Assembly (NCBI GenBank): GCA_013823625.1
Contig: PNMM01000002.1
Location: forward strand, 248,001-312,000
Length of the DNA stretch: 64,000 nucleotides
Origin: Microbacterium sp.
Lineage (GTDB): Bacteria > Actinomycetota > Actinomycetes > Actinomycetales > Microbacteriaceae
Direction of reading: 5' to 3'
Numbering within the stretch: position 1 is the first letter of the stretch; the number at the start of each line of letters is the position of its first letter. The notes below the pieces were generated by a model. That model searched no databases and was not told the DNA's origin. It saw only the letters and a list, made by a program, of their open reading frames with translations. The position numbers and the translations under genes are program-made. Positions 8,257 through 16,933 of the stretch are shown piece by piece.

Positions 8257-10179
8257 TTGAAGCTTGTGTCAGTAAGGATTCAAAACTACAAGAGCATCAC
8301 TGATTCAGGGGATGTGCCAATCGCAGACGTCACGGCACTGGTCGGCAAGAATGAGTCGGGAAAGACAGCGTTCCTGCAGGCGCTTCATCTCCTCAACCCC
8401 CTGAATCCGATCAAGGGAAAGGCGTCGTTCAACGATGTCACGGACTACCCCTCTAAGGCGTTCTCCACCTACAAGAAGACCCGCGGGGAAAACCCTGCCG
8501 TAGTCACCACTGCGACGTTCGAGCTCACCGACGCGGAGGTGGCGCACGTCGCGAGCATCTTTGGTCCGGACGCCTTGAAGTCCACCGTGCTAACCGTTTC
8601 GCGCGGATACGGTGGCGTGAAGCGCTATGGGGTGCAAACCGACGGAAAGGCAGCGCTAGCACACGTGGTTGGCGAGCTTGGCCTAACCGAAGCTGAACTT
8701 GCGGTGGTTGGCACCCCCAAAACGGGCGAAGAGCTTTTGGCAGCTTTAGGCCAACTTCCTGAGCCGCGTGAAGCAACGGTCGCCCTCATCGCCCGAATCA
8801 CAGCGTGGCGCAAGCACGATCTTGTACTCCACCTCATCGACGAAGTGTTGTCACCAGCGCTTCCCAAGTTCTTCTACTTCGACGATTACAGCATCATGCC
8901 GGGGCGCGTGTCGCTCGAGCACATAGATGCGAAGCGAGCGGCGGCGACCCTTGAGGAATCCGAGAAGACCTTCCTTTCTCTTCTCGGCGCAGTAGACGCA
9001 GACCTAGGAGACTTTGCTGGAGCGGATTTCGAAGAACTGACCCGCCAACTTGAGGCGGCCGCCAACGGCATCACCGATCAGGTCTTTGAATTCTGGAGCC
9101 AAAACAAAGACCTAAGAGTGAATATCCAGATGTCGCCGGCCAACCCGAACGATGAAGCGCCTCTGAACTCAGGGCACATCTTCAACGTACGCATTTACAA
9201 CAGTCGACACTCAGTCACCGTGCCCTTTGATGAGCGATCACGGGGATTTGTTTGGTTCTTCTCGTTCTTTGCATACTTCGGCAATCTGCCGATCACGGAG
9301 ACCGCAGACGTCATCCTCCTTCTCGATGAACCCGGAGTGAGCCTGCACGCCAAAGCTCAAGGCGACTTTCTGCACTTCATTGAGAGCAAACTGGCGCCCG
9401 AGAGGCAGGTGATCTATACAACCCATTCACCGTTCCTAATTGATCCGAAGCGGTTGGATCGTGTCCGAACAGTCGAAGACGCCGAAGGCGTAGGTACAGT
9501 CGTTAGCGCTGATGTGCTTGGCACTGATGCCGATACGGTCTTCCCACTGCAGGCAGCACTCGGATACGAGTTAGCACAGACGCTCTTCCTGGGGCCCAAC
9601 ACTTTGCTCGTCGAAGGGCCCTCGGATCTGATCTACCTTCAGCTCCTTAGCCAAGCAAGCGAGGAGTTAGGACTCGGAGGCCTTGACTCTCGATGGGTCG
9701 TCACCCCAGTTGGCGGCGCAACGAACCTGACTACCTTCATTAGCCTGATCGGTGCGAACCAGTTGAACGTAGTGGTTCTGATGGACGCCTCTTCGGGCGA
9801 TCAACAGAAGATTAGGAATCTTCAGGCATCGGGCCATCTTCGGGCGAAGTCACTCCTGCAGATTAGTGAGTTCACGGGCAACAAAGACTCGGACATCGAG
9901 GATCTTCTGCCGCTTGACTACTATCTCGAGCTTGTGAACGGTGCATATTCGATCAATCCTCCATTAACGGCGGGAGAGTTGAAGAACAAGTCACCGCGCG
10001 CGGTGATTCGAGTTGAGAAGGCGTTTGAAGAAAAGGCGATTGCCGATGGCCATCTCAATCACCTTCGACCGGCAACGTTTCTCTTGAAGGAACAGGTGTC
10101 AATGCTTTCTAAACTCAGCGAATCAGACCTGTTGCCGGTGGTTGAGATGTTCAAGCGCATTAACGCGCTCGTCCAATGA
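8257..10179 (+). CDS. OLD-family ATP-dependent endonuclease (AAA ATPase plus TOPRIM)
   Basis: A 640-residue protein. The ABC/RecF-like ATPase has Walker A GKNESGKT at residues 30-37, a signature-like ERSRGF at 326-331, Walker B VILLLDEPG at 352-360 and the switch His in TTHSPF at 388-393. A TOPRIM domain follows, with LLVEGPSD (Glu 453), VVLMDASSGD (Asp 510) and SDIEDL near 545-550. The usual TOPRIM D-x-D reads D-A-S here, so one metal ligand may differ. OLD proteins nick or degrade DNA and act in phage exclusion and in Gabija (GajA). No UvrD-like GajB partner follows; the next gene is a tRNA. The start is TTG, supported by CTGGAGG 5 bases upstream. It is a solo accessory gene at the island edge. 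Confidence 0.85.
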   Translation: MKLVSVRIQNYKSITDSGDVPIADVTALVGKNESGKTAFLQALHLLNPLNPIKGKASFNDVTDYPSKAFSTYKKTRGENPAVVTTATFELTDAEVAHVASIFGPDALKSTVLTVSRGYGGVKRYGVQTDGKAALAHVVGELGLTEAELAVVGTPKTGEELLAALGQLPEPREATVALIARITAWRKHDLVLHLIDEVLSPALPKFFYFDDYSIMPGRVSLEHIDAKRAAATLEESEKTFLSLLGAVDADLGDFAGADFEELTRQLEAAANGITDQVFEFWSQNKDLRVNIQMSPANPNDEAPLNSGHIFNVRIYNSRHSVTVPFDERSRGFVWFFSFFAYFGNLPITETADVILLLDEPGVSLHAKAQGDFLHFIESKLAPERQVIYTTHSPFLIDPKRLDRVRTVEDAEGVGTVVSADVLGTDADTVFPLQAALGYELAQTLFLGPNTLLVEGPSDLIYLQLLSQASEELGLGGLDSRWVVTPVGGATNLTTFISLIGANQLNVVVLMDASSGDQQKIRNLQASGHLRAKSLLQISEFTGNKDSDIEDLLPLDYYLELVNGAYSINPPLTAGELKNKSPRAVIRVEKAFEEKAIADGHLNHLRPATFLLKEQVSMLSKLSESDLLPVVEMFKRINALVQ

Positions 10180-10361
10180 TTGCCCGGGCCTTTGTCCATC
10201 GCTTTGGCTACCTGGAGTAGTCGCAGCGTAAGCTTCCCAGATTGTTCCGCCTGTATCACCAACCCGGCAAGCGCACGGTCAAGAGCGGCCCACGAGGAGC
10301 TTTGGGGGCGAGCAACCGCATCTCTTGTTTGGGAAACGGGCGCCGTTGCAGGGATCAAGAG

Positions 10362-10433
10362 TGCCCCTGGAGGGACTCGAACCCCCAACCCTTTCCTTAG
10401 GACGGAACTGCTCTTCCATTGAGCTACAGAGGC
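10362..10433 (-). tRNA. tRNA-Arg (anticodon CCT)
   Basis: The minus-strand sequence folds into a cloverleaf. The acceptor stem GCCTCTG pairs with CAGGGGC, the D-stem is GCTC/GAGC, the anticodon loop GTCCTAA gives CCT, and the T-arm carries TTCGAGT. The discriminator is A and CCA is not encoded. The outermost anticodon-stem pair is G-A. It reads the rare AGG codon. Its 3' end faces the low-GC region to the left, so it is the likely integration site of the island. Confidence 0.92.
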
Positions 10434-10463
10434 GGTGCATCCAGTGTATTCGCCGGGTTGTAG

Positions 10464-10994
10464 CTAGGGGGCGCCGAGCGAAGCGAGCAACTTGGCGGCG
10501 CGACCGCGCACCGACTTGTGGCGGCTCGTGGTCAGCGTGCGCAGCTCGGGCACGAGCCACGCGGCCAGCTCGGGGCGCTGCCGGGCGAAGTGGGCGAGCG
10601 ATTCGGCGGTGGTGTTCTGCACGATCCAGTCGTCGTAGTGCAAGGTCGCCTGCATGAGGGCGATGGCCGCGTCGCGCTGCGGAGGGGTCATGTGGGCGTC
10701 GAGCAGCACGAAGAGAATCGAGAGCGTCCACTTGGTCGAAGCCTGGTCGATCTGGGCGACCCAGCCGAGCAAGTCGTCGAGGTGCGCGGCCACCCACTCT
10801 GGCCGCTGCTGCGCCACCCGCTTGACTGCGCTCGAGACGCGCAGCCGCACCACGGCATCCTCGCTGCGATAGCACGCCACGAGCTCGGCGAGCAGCGCCC
10901 GATCGGCCAGCACCTCGTCGACGACGCTCACGGTGTTGCCGAGCGAGTTCGGATGCCCTCCCGTCAACGGGCTCTCGAAACGGCTCACCGGCAT
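10464..10994 (-). CDS. HEAT-repeat-like protein of unknown function
   Basis: A 176-residue, helix-rich soluble protein with paired-helix repeats resembling HEAT/DNA-alkylation-repeat folds (for example VVRLRVSSAVKRVAQQRPEW and WIVQNTTAESLAHFARQRPE). The ATG at 10994 was preferred over frames reaching further upstream because the added residues look non-coding and would run into the neighbouring gene. No catalytic motif is seen. The neighbour upstream on the same strand begins four bases away, so the two are probably co-transcribed. The function is unknown; such proteins are usually scaffolds or bind nucleic acid or protein. Confidence 0.65.
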   Translation of the reverse strand: MPVSRFESPLTGGHPNSLGNTVSVVDEVLADRALLAELVACYRSEDAVVRLRVSSAVKRVAQQRPEWVAAHLDDLLGWVAQIDQASTKWTLSILFVLLDAHMTPPQRDAAIALMQATLHYDDWIVQNTTAESLAHFARQRPELAAWLVPELRTLTTSRHKSVRGRAAKLLASLGAP

Positions 10995-10998
10995 GAGG

Positions 10999-11823
10999 TC
11001 AGGGTAGTGCGGCCGGGTCTCCGACTCGACGCCGGGCGCGAGCCCACCAGATGCCTCCCCATGCCGCAACAAGTAGCAGCAGCGAGCCTGCGCCAAGAAT
11101 CCAGGGGTCCATCCCGTAGAACCAAGGCCGCCGGTCGTCTACGGCCATGCCCCCAGCCGCACCCTCACCGACCTCCTCAGAATCTGCGATCGCCGCCCCG
11201 TAACGCTCGGCAACCAGAAGCGCAACCTCGTCGATGGCCGTCGGATAGGGCACCTCTCGAGCTGCCGATTGATTGACCGCCGACACCGATCGGTCACGCA
11301 CCGCGTACCACGCCTCGATCGTGGGATCAGAGACCAGAACCGACACCTCGTCGAGCTTCTGAAGCGCGGCCGCCAACTCGATGTCGTTGTTGTAGCCCGC
11401 GAGCTCGGCCGTGCTTTCTGGCGTCGGTCTCCAGACTCGATAGGCGCCCAGTGGCTCACCAGCGGGCCCGAGAATCGGTGCCAGCCACTCGTCGAGAGCC
11501 GTTGTCGGCTGATCCGATGACTTTCCGAGAATGAGGTCGCTGCTCCACAGGTGAACCTGCCGAGGTGCTCCGAACGATGTTGCCCCCGTGAACTCCGAGC
11601 CGCCCGTCTCGCCATCGGCGGAAGGCGATTCCTCCGACTGCCTCAAAGCCGCGAGCGCGTCATCGGAGAATGCCGCCTGAACATCGAGGGGAATCTCGTC
11701 CGTCGCGGCGTGCGCTGGTGCGAGCGAACCTGCGCTTAACGCGACCGCGACAGCGAAGCCGAACAAAGAGCGAACCAACTGTGTCGCGGCTCGGGCGCCG
11801 CCGCGCCGGAGGTGTCCGCCCAT
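10999..11823 (-). CDS. Secreted, membrane-anchored protein of unknown function
   Basis: A 274-residue protein with a positively charged N-terminus (MGGHLRRGGARAA), a hydrophobic signal segment and a likely cleavage after APAHA. The middle 170 residues are an acidic extracytoplasmic domain. A C-terminal membrane helix (WILGAGSLLLLVAAWGGIWW) and an Arg-rich cytosolic tail follow. The layout resembles actinobacterial wall-facing proteins of the TPM type, but I do not recognise the domain. An upstream extension exists but lacks sense; the ATG at 11823 gives a proper signal peptide. It probably sits at the cell surface. Confidence 0.65.
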   Translation of the reverse strand: MGGHLRRGGARAATQLVRSLFGFAVAVALSAGSLAPAHAATDEIPLDVQAAFSDDALAALRQSEESPSADGETGGSEFTGATSFGAPRQVHLWSSDLILGKSSDQPTTALDEWLAPILGPAGEPLGAYRVWRPTPESTAELAGYNNDIELAAALQKLDEVSVLVSDPTIEAWYAVRDRSVSAVNQSAAREVPYPTAIDEVALLVAERYGAAIADSEEVGEGAAGGMAVDDRRPWFYGMDPWILGAGSLLLLVAAWGGIWWARARRRVGDPAALP

Positions 11824-11950
11824 ATGTGACCTCCACCCGATTGCAGGCAAGCAGACGTGCTCGACCTGTACGAAGGGTATCCGCACGATGCCGCGCATCC
11901 TCAGCACTTTTCCCCATGCGCGATGCCCCTCCACAACCTAGAGTCGGAGC

Positions 11951-12904
11951 ATGGTCAGCGACGACTCCCCCGCCTTTCACCCCGACCTCACCCGCGCGCG
12001 ATTCATGCCGCCCACTTCGGCCACGCGGGGCAACCGCCGGCTGCTGCGCGCCCTCACCCGCATCGGCCGCGGGCGTGCGCCGAAGGGCGGCGAGCTCGTC
12101 GACCTGGGCAACGGCGCCTCTGTGCGAGTTCACCGACCCGCGGGCGCATCGGCGACGGATGCTGGCGCACGTCGCCCGGGCATCCTCTACCTCCACGGCG
12201 GAGGCCTCATCATCGGCTCGGCCGTGCAAGGCGACCCACTGTGTCGGCGCCTCGCCGACGAGCTCGGAGCGGTCGCGGCGAGTGTTGGCTACCGCCTCCC
12301 GCCCGAGCACCCCTACCCCGCGCCGCTCGACGACTGCTACGCCGCCCTGCAGTGGCTCGCCACACAGCCCGACGTCGACCCCGCGCGCATCGCCGTCATC
12401 GGCCTCAGTGCCGGAGGCGGGCTCGCCGCCTCCCTCGCCCTGCTAGCGCGCGACCGCGGCGAGTTCACGTTGGCCGGTCAAGTGCTGTCGTATCCGATGC
12501 TGGATGACCGCACCGACGAATCCGCCGCCGCCCACCCGCGCATGCTGCGCCTCTGGAACGGCCCCAGCAATCGCCTGGGCTGGGGCATGTATCTCGGCGC
12601 GGGCACGGCGGGCCCCGGCGCGACCTCTCTCGACGCCGCAACCCTCGAGCACGCGGTGCCGGCCCGCCGTGCCGACCTCAGCGGCGTCGCCCCCGCGTGG
12701 ATCGGCGTCGGCACCCTCGACCTCTTCCACAACGAAGACGTCGAGTACGCACGACGCCTCACCGAGGCGGGCGTGCCGACCGAGCTGCACGTCATCGAGG
12801 GCGCGTACCACGGCTTCGACGCCTCCGAGGCGACGGCCGCGGTCTCGGTCGACTTCGTGCAGCGCCAGGTCGACGCCCTGCGCGGGATGCTCGCCGCCCG
12901 CTAA
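11951..12904 (+). CDS. Alpha/beta hydrolase, hormone-sensitive lipase (HSL) family esterase
   Basis: A 317-residue protein. YLHGGG near residue 80 is the oxyanion-hole motif of the HSL (family IV) esterases. The nucleophile elbow IGLSAGG near 155 carries the catalytic Ser. GTLDLFHNE near 255 supplies the Asp and AYHGFD near 290 the His. It should hydrolyse short-chain acyl esters in the cytosol. There is no signal peptide. It stands alone, divergent from the preceding gene, and ends just before the convergent HNH gene. Confidence 0.85.
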   Translation: MVSDDSPAFHPDLTRARFMPPTSATRGNRRLLRALTRIGRGRAPKGGELVDLGNGASVRVHRPAGASATDAGARRPGILYLHGGGLIIGSAVQGDPLCRRLADELGAVAASVGYRLPPEHPYPAPLDDCYAALQWLATQPDVDPARIAVIGLSAGGGLAASLALLARDRGEFTLAGQVLSYPMLDDRTDESAAAHPRMLRLWNGPSNRLGWGMYLGAGTAGPGATSLDAATLEHAVPARRADLSGVAPAWIGVGTLDLFHNEDVEYARRLTEAGVPTELHVIEGAYHGFDASEATAAVSVDFVQRQVDALRGMLAAR

Positions 12905-12926
12905 TCGCGCGCCGCGCATCCACCCC

Positions 12927-13427
12927 CTACGCAGCTAGCGGCGCGAGGTACTCGTTCCAGTCAGCTTGCGGGCGCTCGATGCCGCGCACGAGCCAGGCCG
13001 TGCCGTGGGGCGCCTTGGGCACGACGCGCAAGGTCCAGCGCATCTCGGCGGGCGTGCGGTCGCTCTTGATGTTGTTGCACTTGAGGCAGCAGGCCACGAG
13101 GTTCTCCCACGTGTCGGCTCCCCCGCGCGAGCGCGGCACGACGTGGTCGATCGTCGTCGCGTTGCCGCCGCAGTAGGCGCAGCGGTTGCCATCACGGCGC
13201 AACACTCCGCGGCGGGTGAGGGGCACTTGGCGCGTGTGCGGCACGCGCACATACCGGCGCAGCACGATGACGCTCGGGCGATCCCATCGGCCCTCAATGC
13301 CGAATACCGGATGCTCACCATCCGAAGCGAGCACCGTCGCCTTCTCATTCATCACGAGCACCAGGGCTCGGCGGAACGACACGACGGCGAGGGGCTCATA
13401 GCCCGCGTTGAGAACGAGAGTGCGCAT
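12927..13427 (-). CDS. HNH endonuclease family protein
   Basis: A 166-residue protein with a C-terminal HNH nuclease domain. CAYCGG (83-88) and CLKCNN (114-119) form the zinc ribbon, IDHVVPRSRGG (93-103) holds the catalytic His, and the Asn lies in WENL (107-110). The N-terminal 75 residues (MRTLVLNAGYEPLAVVSFRR onward) are the conserved lead of an actinobacterial HNH family present as a single core gene in many genomes. Its cellular role is not established; it is not a mobile-intron enzyme by context. On the same strand upstream lie a small open frame and an intrinsic terminator, which may regulate it. Confidence 0.85.
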   Translation of the reverse strand: MRTLVLNAGYEPLAVVSFRRALVLVMNEKATVLASDGEHPVFGIEGRWDRPSVIVLRRYVRVPHTRQVPLTRRGVLRRDGNRCAYCGGNATTIDHVVPRSRGGADTWENLVACCLKCNNIKSDRTPAEMRWTLRVVPKAPHGTAWLVRGIERPQADWNEYLAPLAA

Positions 13428-13524
13428 TCACGGCTCCTGTCGAACGGGCCCGCATGGCCTGCGGGCGTTCCTTCGGTTCGCGGTGGCTCACGGAGCGAGG
13501 CTGCGCTGCTGCCCTCACGGGCAC

Positions 13525-13556
13525 AAAAAAAGCACTGTCGTCTAGACGACAGTGCT
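13525..13556 (-). terminator. Strong intrinsic terminator (minus strand)
   Basis: Positions 13531-13556 form a perfect 26-base palindrome centred on TCTAGA, and seven A's at 13525-13531 read as a T-run on the minus strand. It would stop transcripts from the NlpC/P60 gene or from the small open frame whose stop codon falls inside the hairpin. It lies about 100 bases upstream of the HNH start. Confidence 0.85.
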
Positions 13557-13658
13557 CAGTTCGGCCAGGCCGCGACAGGGCGCGATCCAGCGGGCGCGGG
13601 CGGCTATGCGAAAAACGGCGCGCGCATCCACGGTTTGGATGTCGCGTCGCTCACTCAT
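13542..13658 (-). CDS. Candidate small protein or leader peptide (38 aa)
   Basis: An ATG with a well-placed GAGGAG ribosome-binding site opens a 38-codon frame (begins MSERRDIQTVDARAVFRIA, ends LAELSTVV). It is basic in the middle (ARARW) and contains one Cys. Its TAG stop sits in the centre of the terminator hairpin at 13531-13556, so ribosome position could affect hairpin formation. It may be a leader peptide for attenuation or simply a small gene with its terminator. I do not recognise the family. Confidence 0.45.
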   Translation of the reverse strand: MSERRDIQTVDARAVFRIAARARWIAPCRGLAELSTVV

Positions 13659-13732
13659 GGCCGCTCCTCGGGTGCCCCGTGTGGCACCACTGTGCTCAGG
13701 CTAACCCAGAAACGGTGACAAACCGGTGAAGC

Positions 13733-14437
13733 TTAGATGCCGATACGCACGATGTAGTACGAGTCGGTCCACAGCGGACGCACGCTAATCGACTTGCCCG
13801 GGTACGGAGCATCCAGAATCTGGCCGCCCCCCATGTAGAACCCGCTGTGCGACATGTTGTTGAAAATGATCAAGTCGCCGGGGCGCGCGTCTGCCAACGC
13901 GATGGGGGTACCGATCGACGCCTGGCCGCTCACACTGTGCGGCAACGCGACGCCGAACTGTGCGTAGACATACTGCACAAAGCCCGAGCAGTCGAAGCCC
14001 GCGGGGGTGTCTCCGCCGTAGCGGTACGGAACACCCTGGTACTGCAGAGCAACCTGCACCACCTGGTCGAGGCTGAAGCTCGGGTAGGGCGGGTTGGCGA
14101 GAAAGTCGCTCACGCGCGGGCCGCTCCAGGCGGCGGCGCGAGCGGCAGACTCGGCGGCCAGCTGAATGCGTCGAACCTCGGCCGCGCTCGTCGCCGTGTA
14201 CTCGCCGCGCGAAGCGTCGACCACACCCTCGGCAGCGGTCGCGAGCGACAGCGTCTGCGACTCGGTGGCCTGCAGTTGCGCGAGAGCCTCGGCCGTCGCG
14301 TTGCTCTGCGCGTTCGCGGCAGGGCTGATGCCGGCTCCCGGAAGGGCGAGGGTGGCGACGATGGCGGTAGCGACAGTCATCGAGCTCAGATTGAGAACAG
14401 TGCGACGCCAAGAAACATTGGTGGAGCTGTGATCCAA
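13733..14437 (-). CDS. NlpC/P60 family peptidoglycan endopeptidase
   Basis: A 234-residue secreted protein. After a short basic N-terminus a hydrophobic signal (TVATAIVATLALPGAG) leads to a probable cut near ANAQS. A helical segment of about 60 residues precedes the NlpC/P60 domain: FDCSGFV with the catalytic Cys, MSHSGFYMG with the catalytic His, and GGQILDAPYPG, where the usual third polar residue (His) is Asp. Such enzymes cut peptide stems of peptidoglycan during growth and separation. The start chosen is TTG at 14437 because AGGAGGT lies 8 bases upstream; upstream GTG starts lack such a site and would overlap the structured leader. Confidence 0.85.
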   Translation of the reverse strand: MDHSSTNVSWRRTVLNLSSMTVATAIVATLALPGAGISPAANAQSNATAEALAQLQATESQTLSLATAAEGVVDASRGEYTATSAAEVRRIQLAAESAARAAAWSGPRVSDFLANPPYPSFSLDQVVQVALQYQGVPYRYGGDTPAGFDCSGFVQYVYAQFGVALPHSVSGQASIGTPIALADARPGDLIIFNNMSHSGFYMGGGQILDAPYPGKSISVRPLWTDSYYIVRIGI

Positions 14438-14442
14438 GAGAG

Positions 14443-14580
14443 AAACCTCCTGCGCTTCGCCACTCACATCGCGTGGCCCGTCCGCTTTCGTGTTGTCCAC
14501 GGTCCGAAGCAGAAGACGGGCATGCGAAGCGTTCTGCGTCAGAGTTGCCGACCGGTTGGGTGTGGCCGGGCAACTTGGCG
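14443..14580 (-). promoter_or_regulatory. Highly structured 5' leader of the NlpC/P60 gene, riboswitch-like
   Basis: Three nested or adjacent stems lie between the predicted promoter and the ribosome-binding site. The first is a hairpin with arms at 14543-14549 and 14569-14575 (7 bp), extended by a second 5-bp helix. The second is a perfect 8-bp stem, 14453-14460 with 14524-14531. The third, inside it, is a perfect 7-bp stem, 14476-14482 with 14515-14521. The 8-bp stem directly abuts the AGGAGGT site, so its opening or closing could control translation. Cell-wall hydrolase genes of actinobacteria often have c-di-AMP (ydaO) riboswitches, but I do not see that motif's conserved bases. The class is unassigned. 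Confidence 0.6.
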
Positions 14581-14610
14581 AGTGTACGTGAGGTTACGCA
14601 GAGGTAACAA
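14581..14610 (-). promoter_or_regulatory. Predicted promoter with an 11-bp-period direct repeat (MtrA-like box)
   Basis: On the minus strand TTGTTA (14605-14610) and TACACT (14581-14586) are spaced 18 bases apart, a good housekeeping-sigma promoter. Overlapping it on the plus strand are GGTTAC (14592-14597) and GGTAAC (14603-14608), starts 11 bases apart. OmpR-family regulators bind such repeats. MtrA of actinobacteria recognises GTAAC-type half-sites before cell-wall hydrolase genes. Assignment to MtrA is inference. Confidence 0.5.
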
Positions 14611-14645
14611 AACGACGCGCCCAGACCACATGTAGTGGTCTTTCC

Positions 14646-15335
14646 TCACTCTGCGACGTAAATGTGCTGTGCGATCTCGCTCGGCAGGTCGATTCCTTCG
14701 GCCTGGCCGGCCACGCTGATGCTCACGTAGCCATTCGGTTCGGGGCGGATGCTCGCCTCTGCCCCCGGAACCACACCCGCCTCGCGCAACTGGTGCAGCA
14801 GGTCGGGGTCGACCTGCACGGGCTCGGCCAGTCGCCGGATCGTACCCAGGCGCACCCCGGCCGCAGCCGCGTGCGTGAGCGAGATCACGCCGTCAAGAAA
14901 GGCGTTTGCGGCTGAGCCGCCGAGGTGCTCAAGGCCGGGAATCGGGTTGCCGTAGGGCGACTCGGTCGGCTCGCCGAGCAGCTCGATGATGCGCCGCTCA
15001 ACCTGCTCGCTCATGACGTGTTCCCAGCGGCAGGCCTCGTCGTGCACAAAGGCCCAGTCGAGCCCAATGACGTCGGCGAGCAAGCGCTCAGCGAGTCGGT
15101 GCTTGCGCATGACCGACACGGCTTTGGCGCGGCCCTCGTCGGTCAGTTCGAGGTGGCGGTCGCCCTCGACGCGCACGAGACCATCGCGTTCCATGCGCGA
15201 AATGGTCTGTGAGACCGTCGGGCCCGAGTGGCCGAGGCGTTCGCTAATGCGCGCCCGCAAGGGCACGATCTGCTCTTCTTCGAGATCGAGAATCGTGCGC
15301 AAATACATCTCGGTCGTGTCGACGAGATCGGCCAT
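14646..15335 (-). CDS. ideR: Iron-dependent transcriptional repressor, IdeR/DtxR family
   Basis: A 229-residue protein with the full three-part layout of IdeR/DtxR: an N-terminal winged helix (VDTTEMYLRTI through SGPTVSQTISRMERDGL, residues 5-53), a dimer and metal-binding domain (VMRKHRLAERLL; EACRWEHVMSE with the key Cys at 102), and a C-terminal SH3-like domain. The length and near-complete match of the first 140 residues to the actinobacterial family support IdeR/DtxR over MntR. With Fe(II) it represses iron uptake genes. Two DtxR-type operators in this window (28411 and 33434) are likely targets. The start ATG at 15335 has GAGAGAGGA upstream. It is followed on the same strand by the NlpC/P60 leader. 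Confidence 0.88.
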   Translation of the reverse strand: MADLVDTTEMYLRTILDLEEEQIVPLRARISERLGHSGPTVSQTISRMERDGLVRVEGDRHLELTDEGRAKAVSVMRKHRLAERLLADVIGLDWAFVHDEACRWEHVMSEQVERRIIELLGEPTESPYGNPIPGLEHLGGSAANAFLDGVISLTHAAAAGVRLGTIRRLAEPVQVDPDLLHQLREAGVVPGAEASIRPEPNGYVSISVAGQAEGIDLPSEIAQHIYVAE

Positions 15336-15392
15336 GGCGCATCCTCTCTCGATCGGCGGGTCAGGCATGCCTATCCTAAGCCGCTGGGGTGA

Positions 15393-16580
<1,188 letters not shown>

Positions 16581-16656
16581 CCTGCGTGATCGTGTCGCTC
16601 GGGTTCAGCATCCCGAGCACTCGCCCTCAGCGGCGCGCGCTGACAGACTGGGGCGC

Positions 16657-16896
16657 ATGAGGCTCTTTGTTCCGCACGGCGAACGCCGCCCGCAGCCCGA
16701 GCCTGCCGTCACCAACGATCGCCTCGCGTTTGCGGTCGGCATCGGCGCGTGGCTCATCGGCCTCGCCGTCGTGCTCGGGATGCTCGCCGCACCCGTCGCC
16801 TTCGACCCGGCCCGCGTGCTCACGACGATCGCCGTCGGGCTCGCGCTCGGCATCGTCGGGCTGCTCGTCACGCGCGGCCGCCGCCGCGCGCGCTAG
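16657..16896 (+). CDS. DUF2530 family small membrane protein
   Basis: A 79-residue protein with a soluble N-terminal 20 residues, two membrane helices (AVGIGAWLIGLAVVLGMLAA and VLTTIAVGLALGIVGLLV) and a basic RGRRRAR tail. It matches the size and layout of DUF2530 proteins, which commonly follow serC in actinobacteria. The function is unknown. It lies 76 bases downstream of serC and may be read through from it. Confidence 0.75.
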   Translation: MRLFVPHGERRPQPEPAVTNDRLAFAVGIGAWLIGLAVVLGMLAAPVAFDPARVLTTIAVGLALGIVGLLVTRGRRRAR

Positions 16897-16933
16897 CCGC
16901 GCGCCGCCCGCGCGCCGCGCGCACCCCGCGTGT

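Larger units (their letters stand above)
1..10361. mobile_element. Right part of a probable genomic island ending at tRNA-Arg
   Basis: The stretch is visibly less GC-rich and uses more A/T-ending codons than the DNA to its right. It carries accessory families (NACHT NTPase, OLD nuclease, EEP hydrolase, methyltransferase) and long gene-poor gaps. It ends at the 3' end of a minus-strand tRNA-Arg gene, a typical integrase target. No integrase, transposase or direct repeat of the tRNA end is visible, so the left boundary and any recombinase must lie outside the window. Calling it an island is inference from composition and position. Confidence 0.55.

Noticed and set aside
8257-10179. Gabija system (GajA/GajB)
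   Set aside because: Only the GajA-like half is present; no UvrD-like helicase follows, a tRNA does.
10180-10422. Plus-strand open frame of 80 codons after the OLD gene
   Set aside because: Its end runs through the tRNA-Arg gene and gives a typical spurious tRNA-derived peptide.
14443-14580. ydaO (c-di-AMP) riboswitch
   Set aside because: Context fits, but I could not find its conserved sequence blocks; reported only as an unassigned structured leader.
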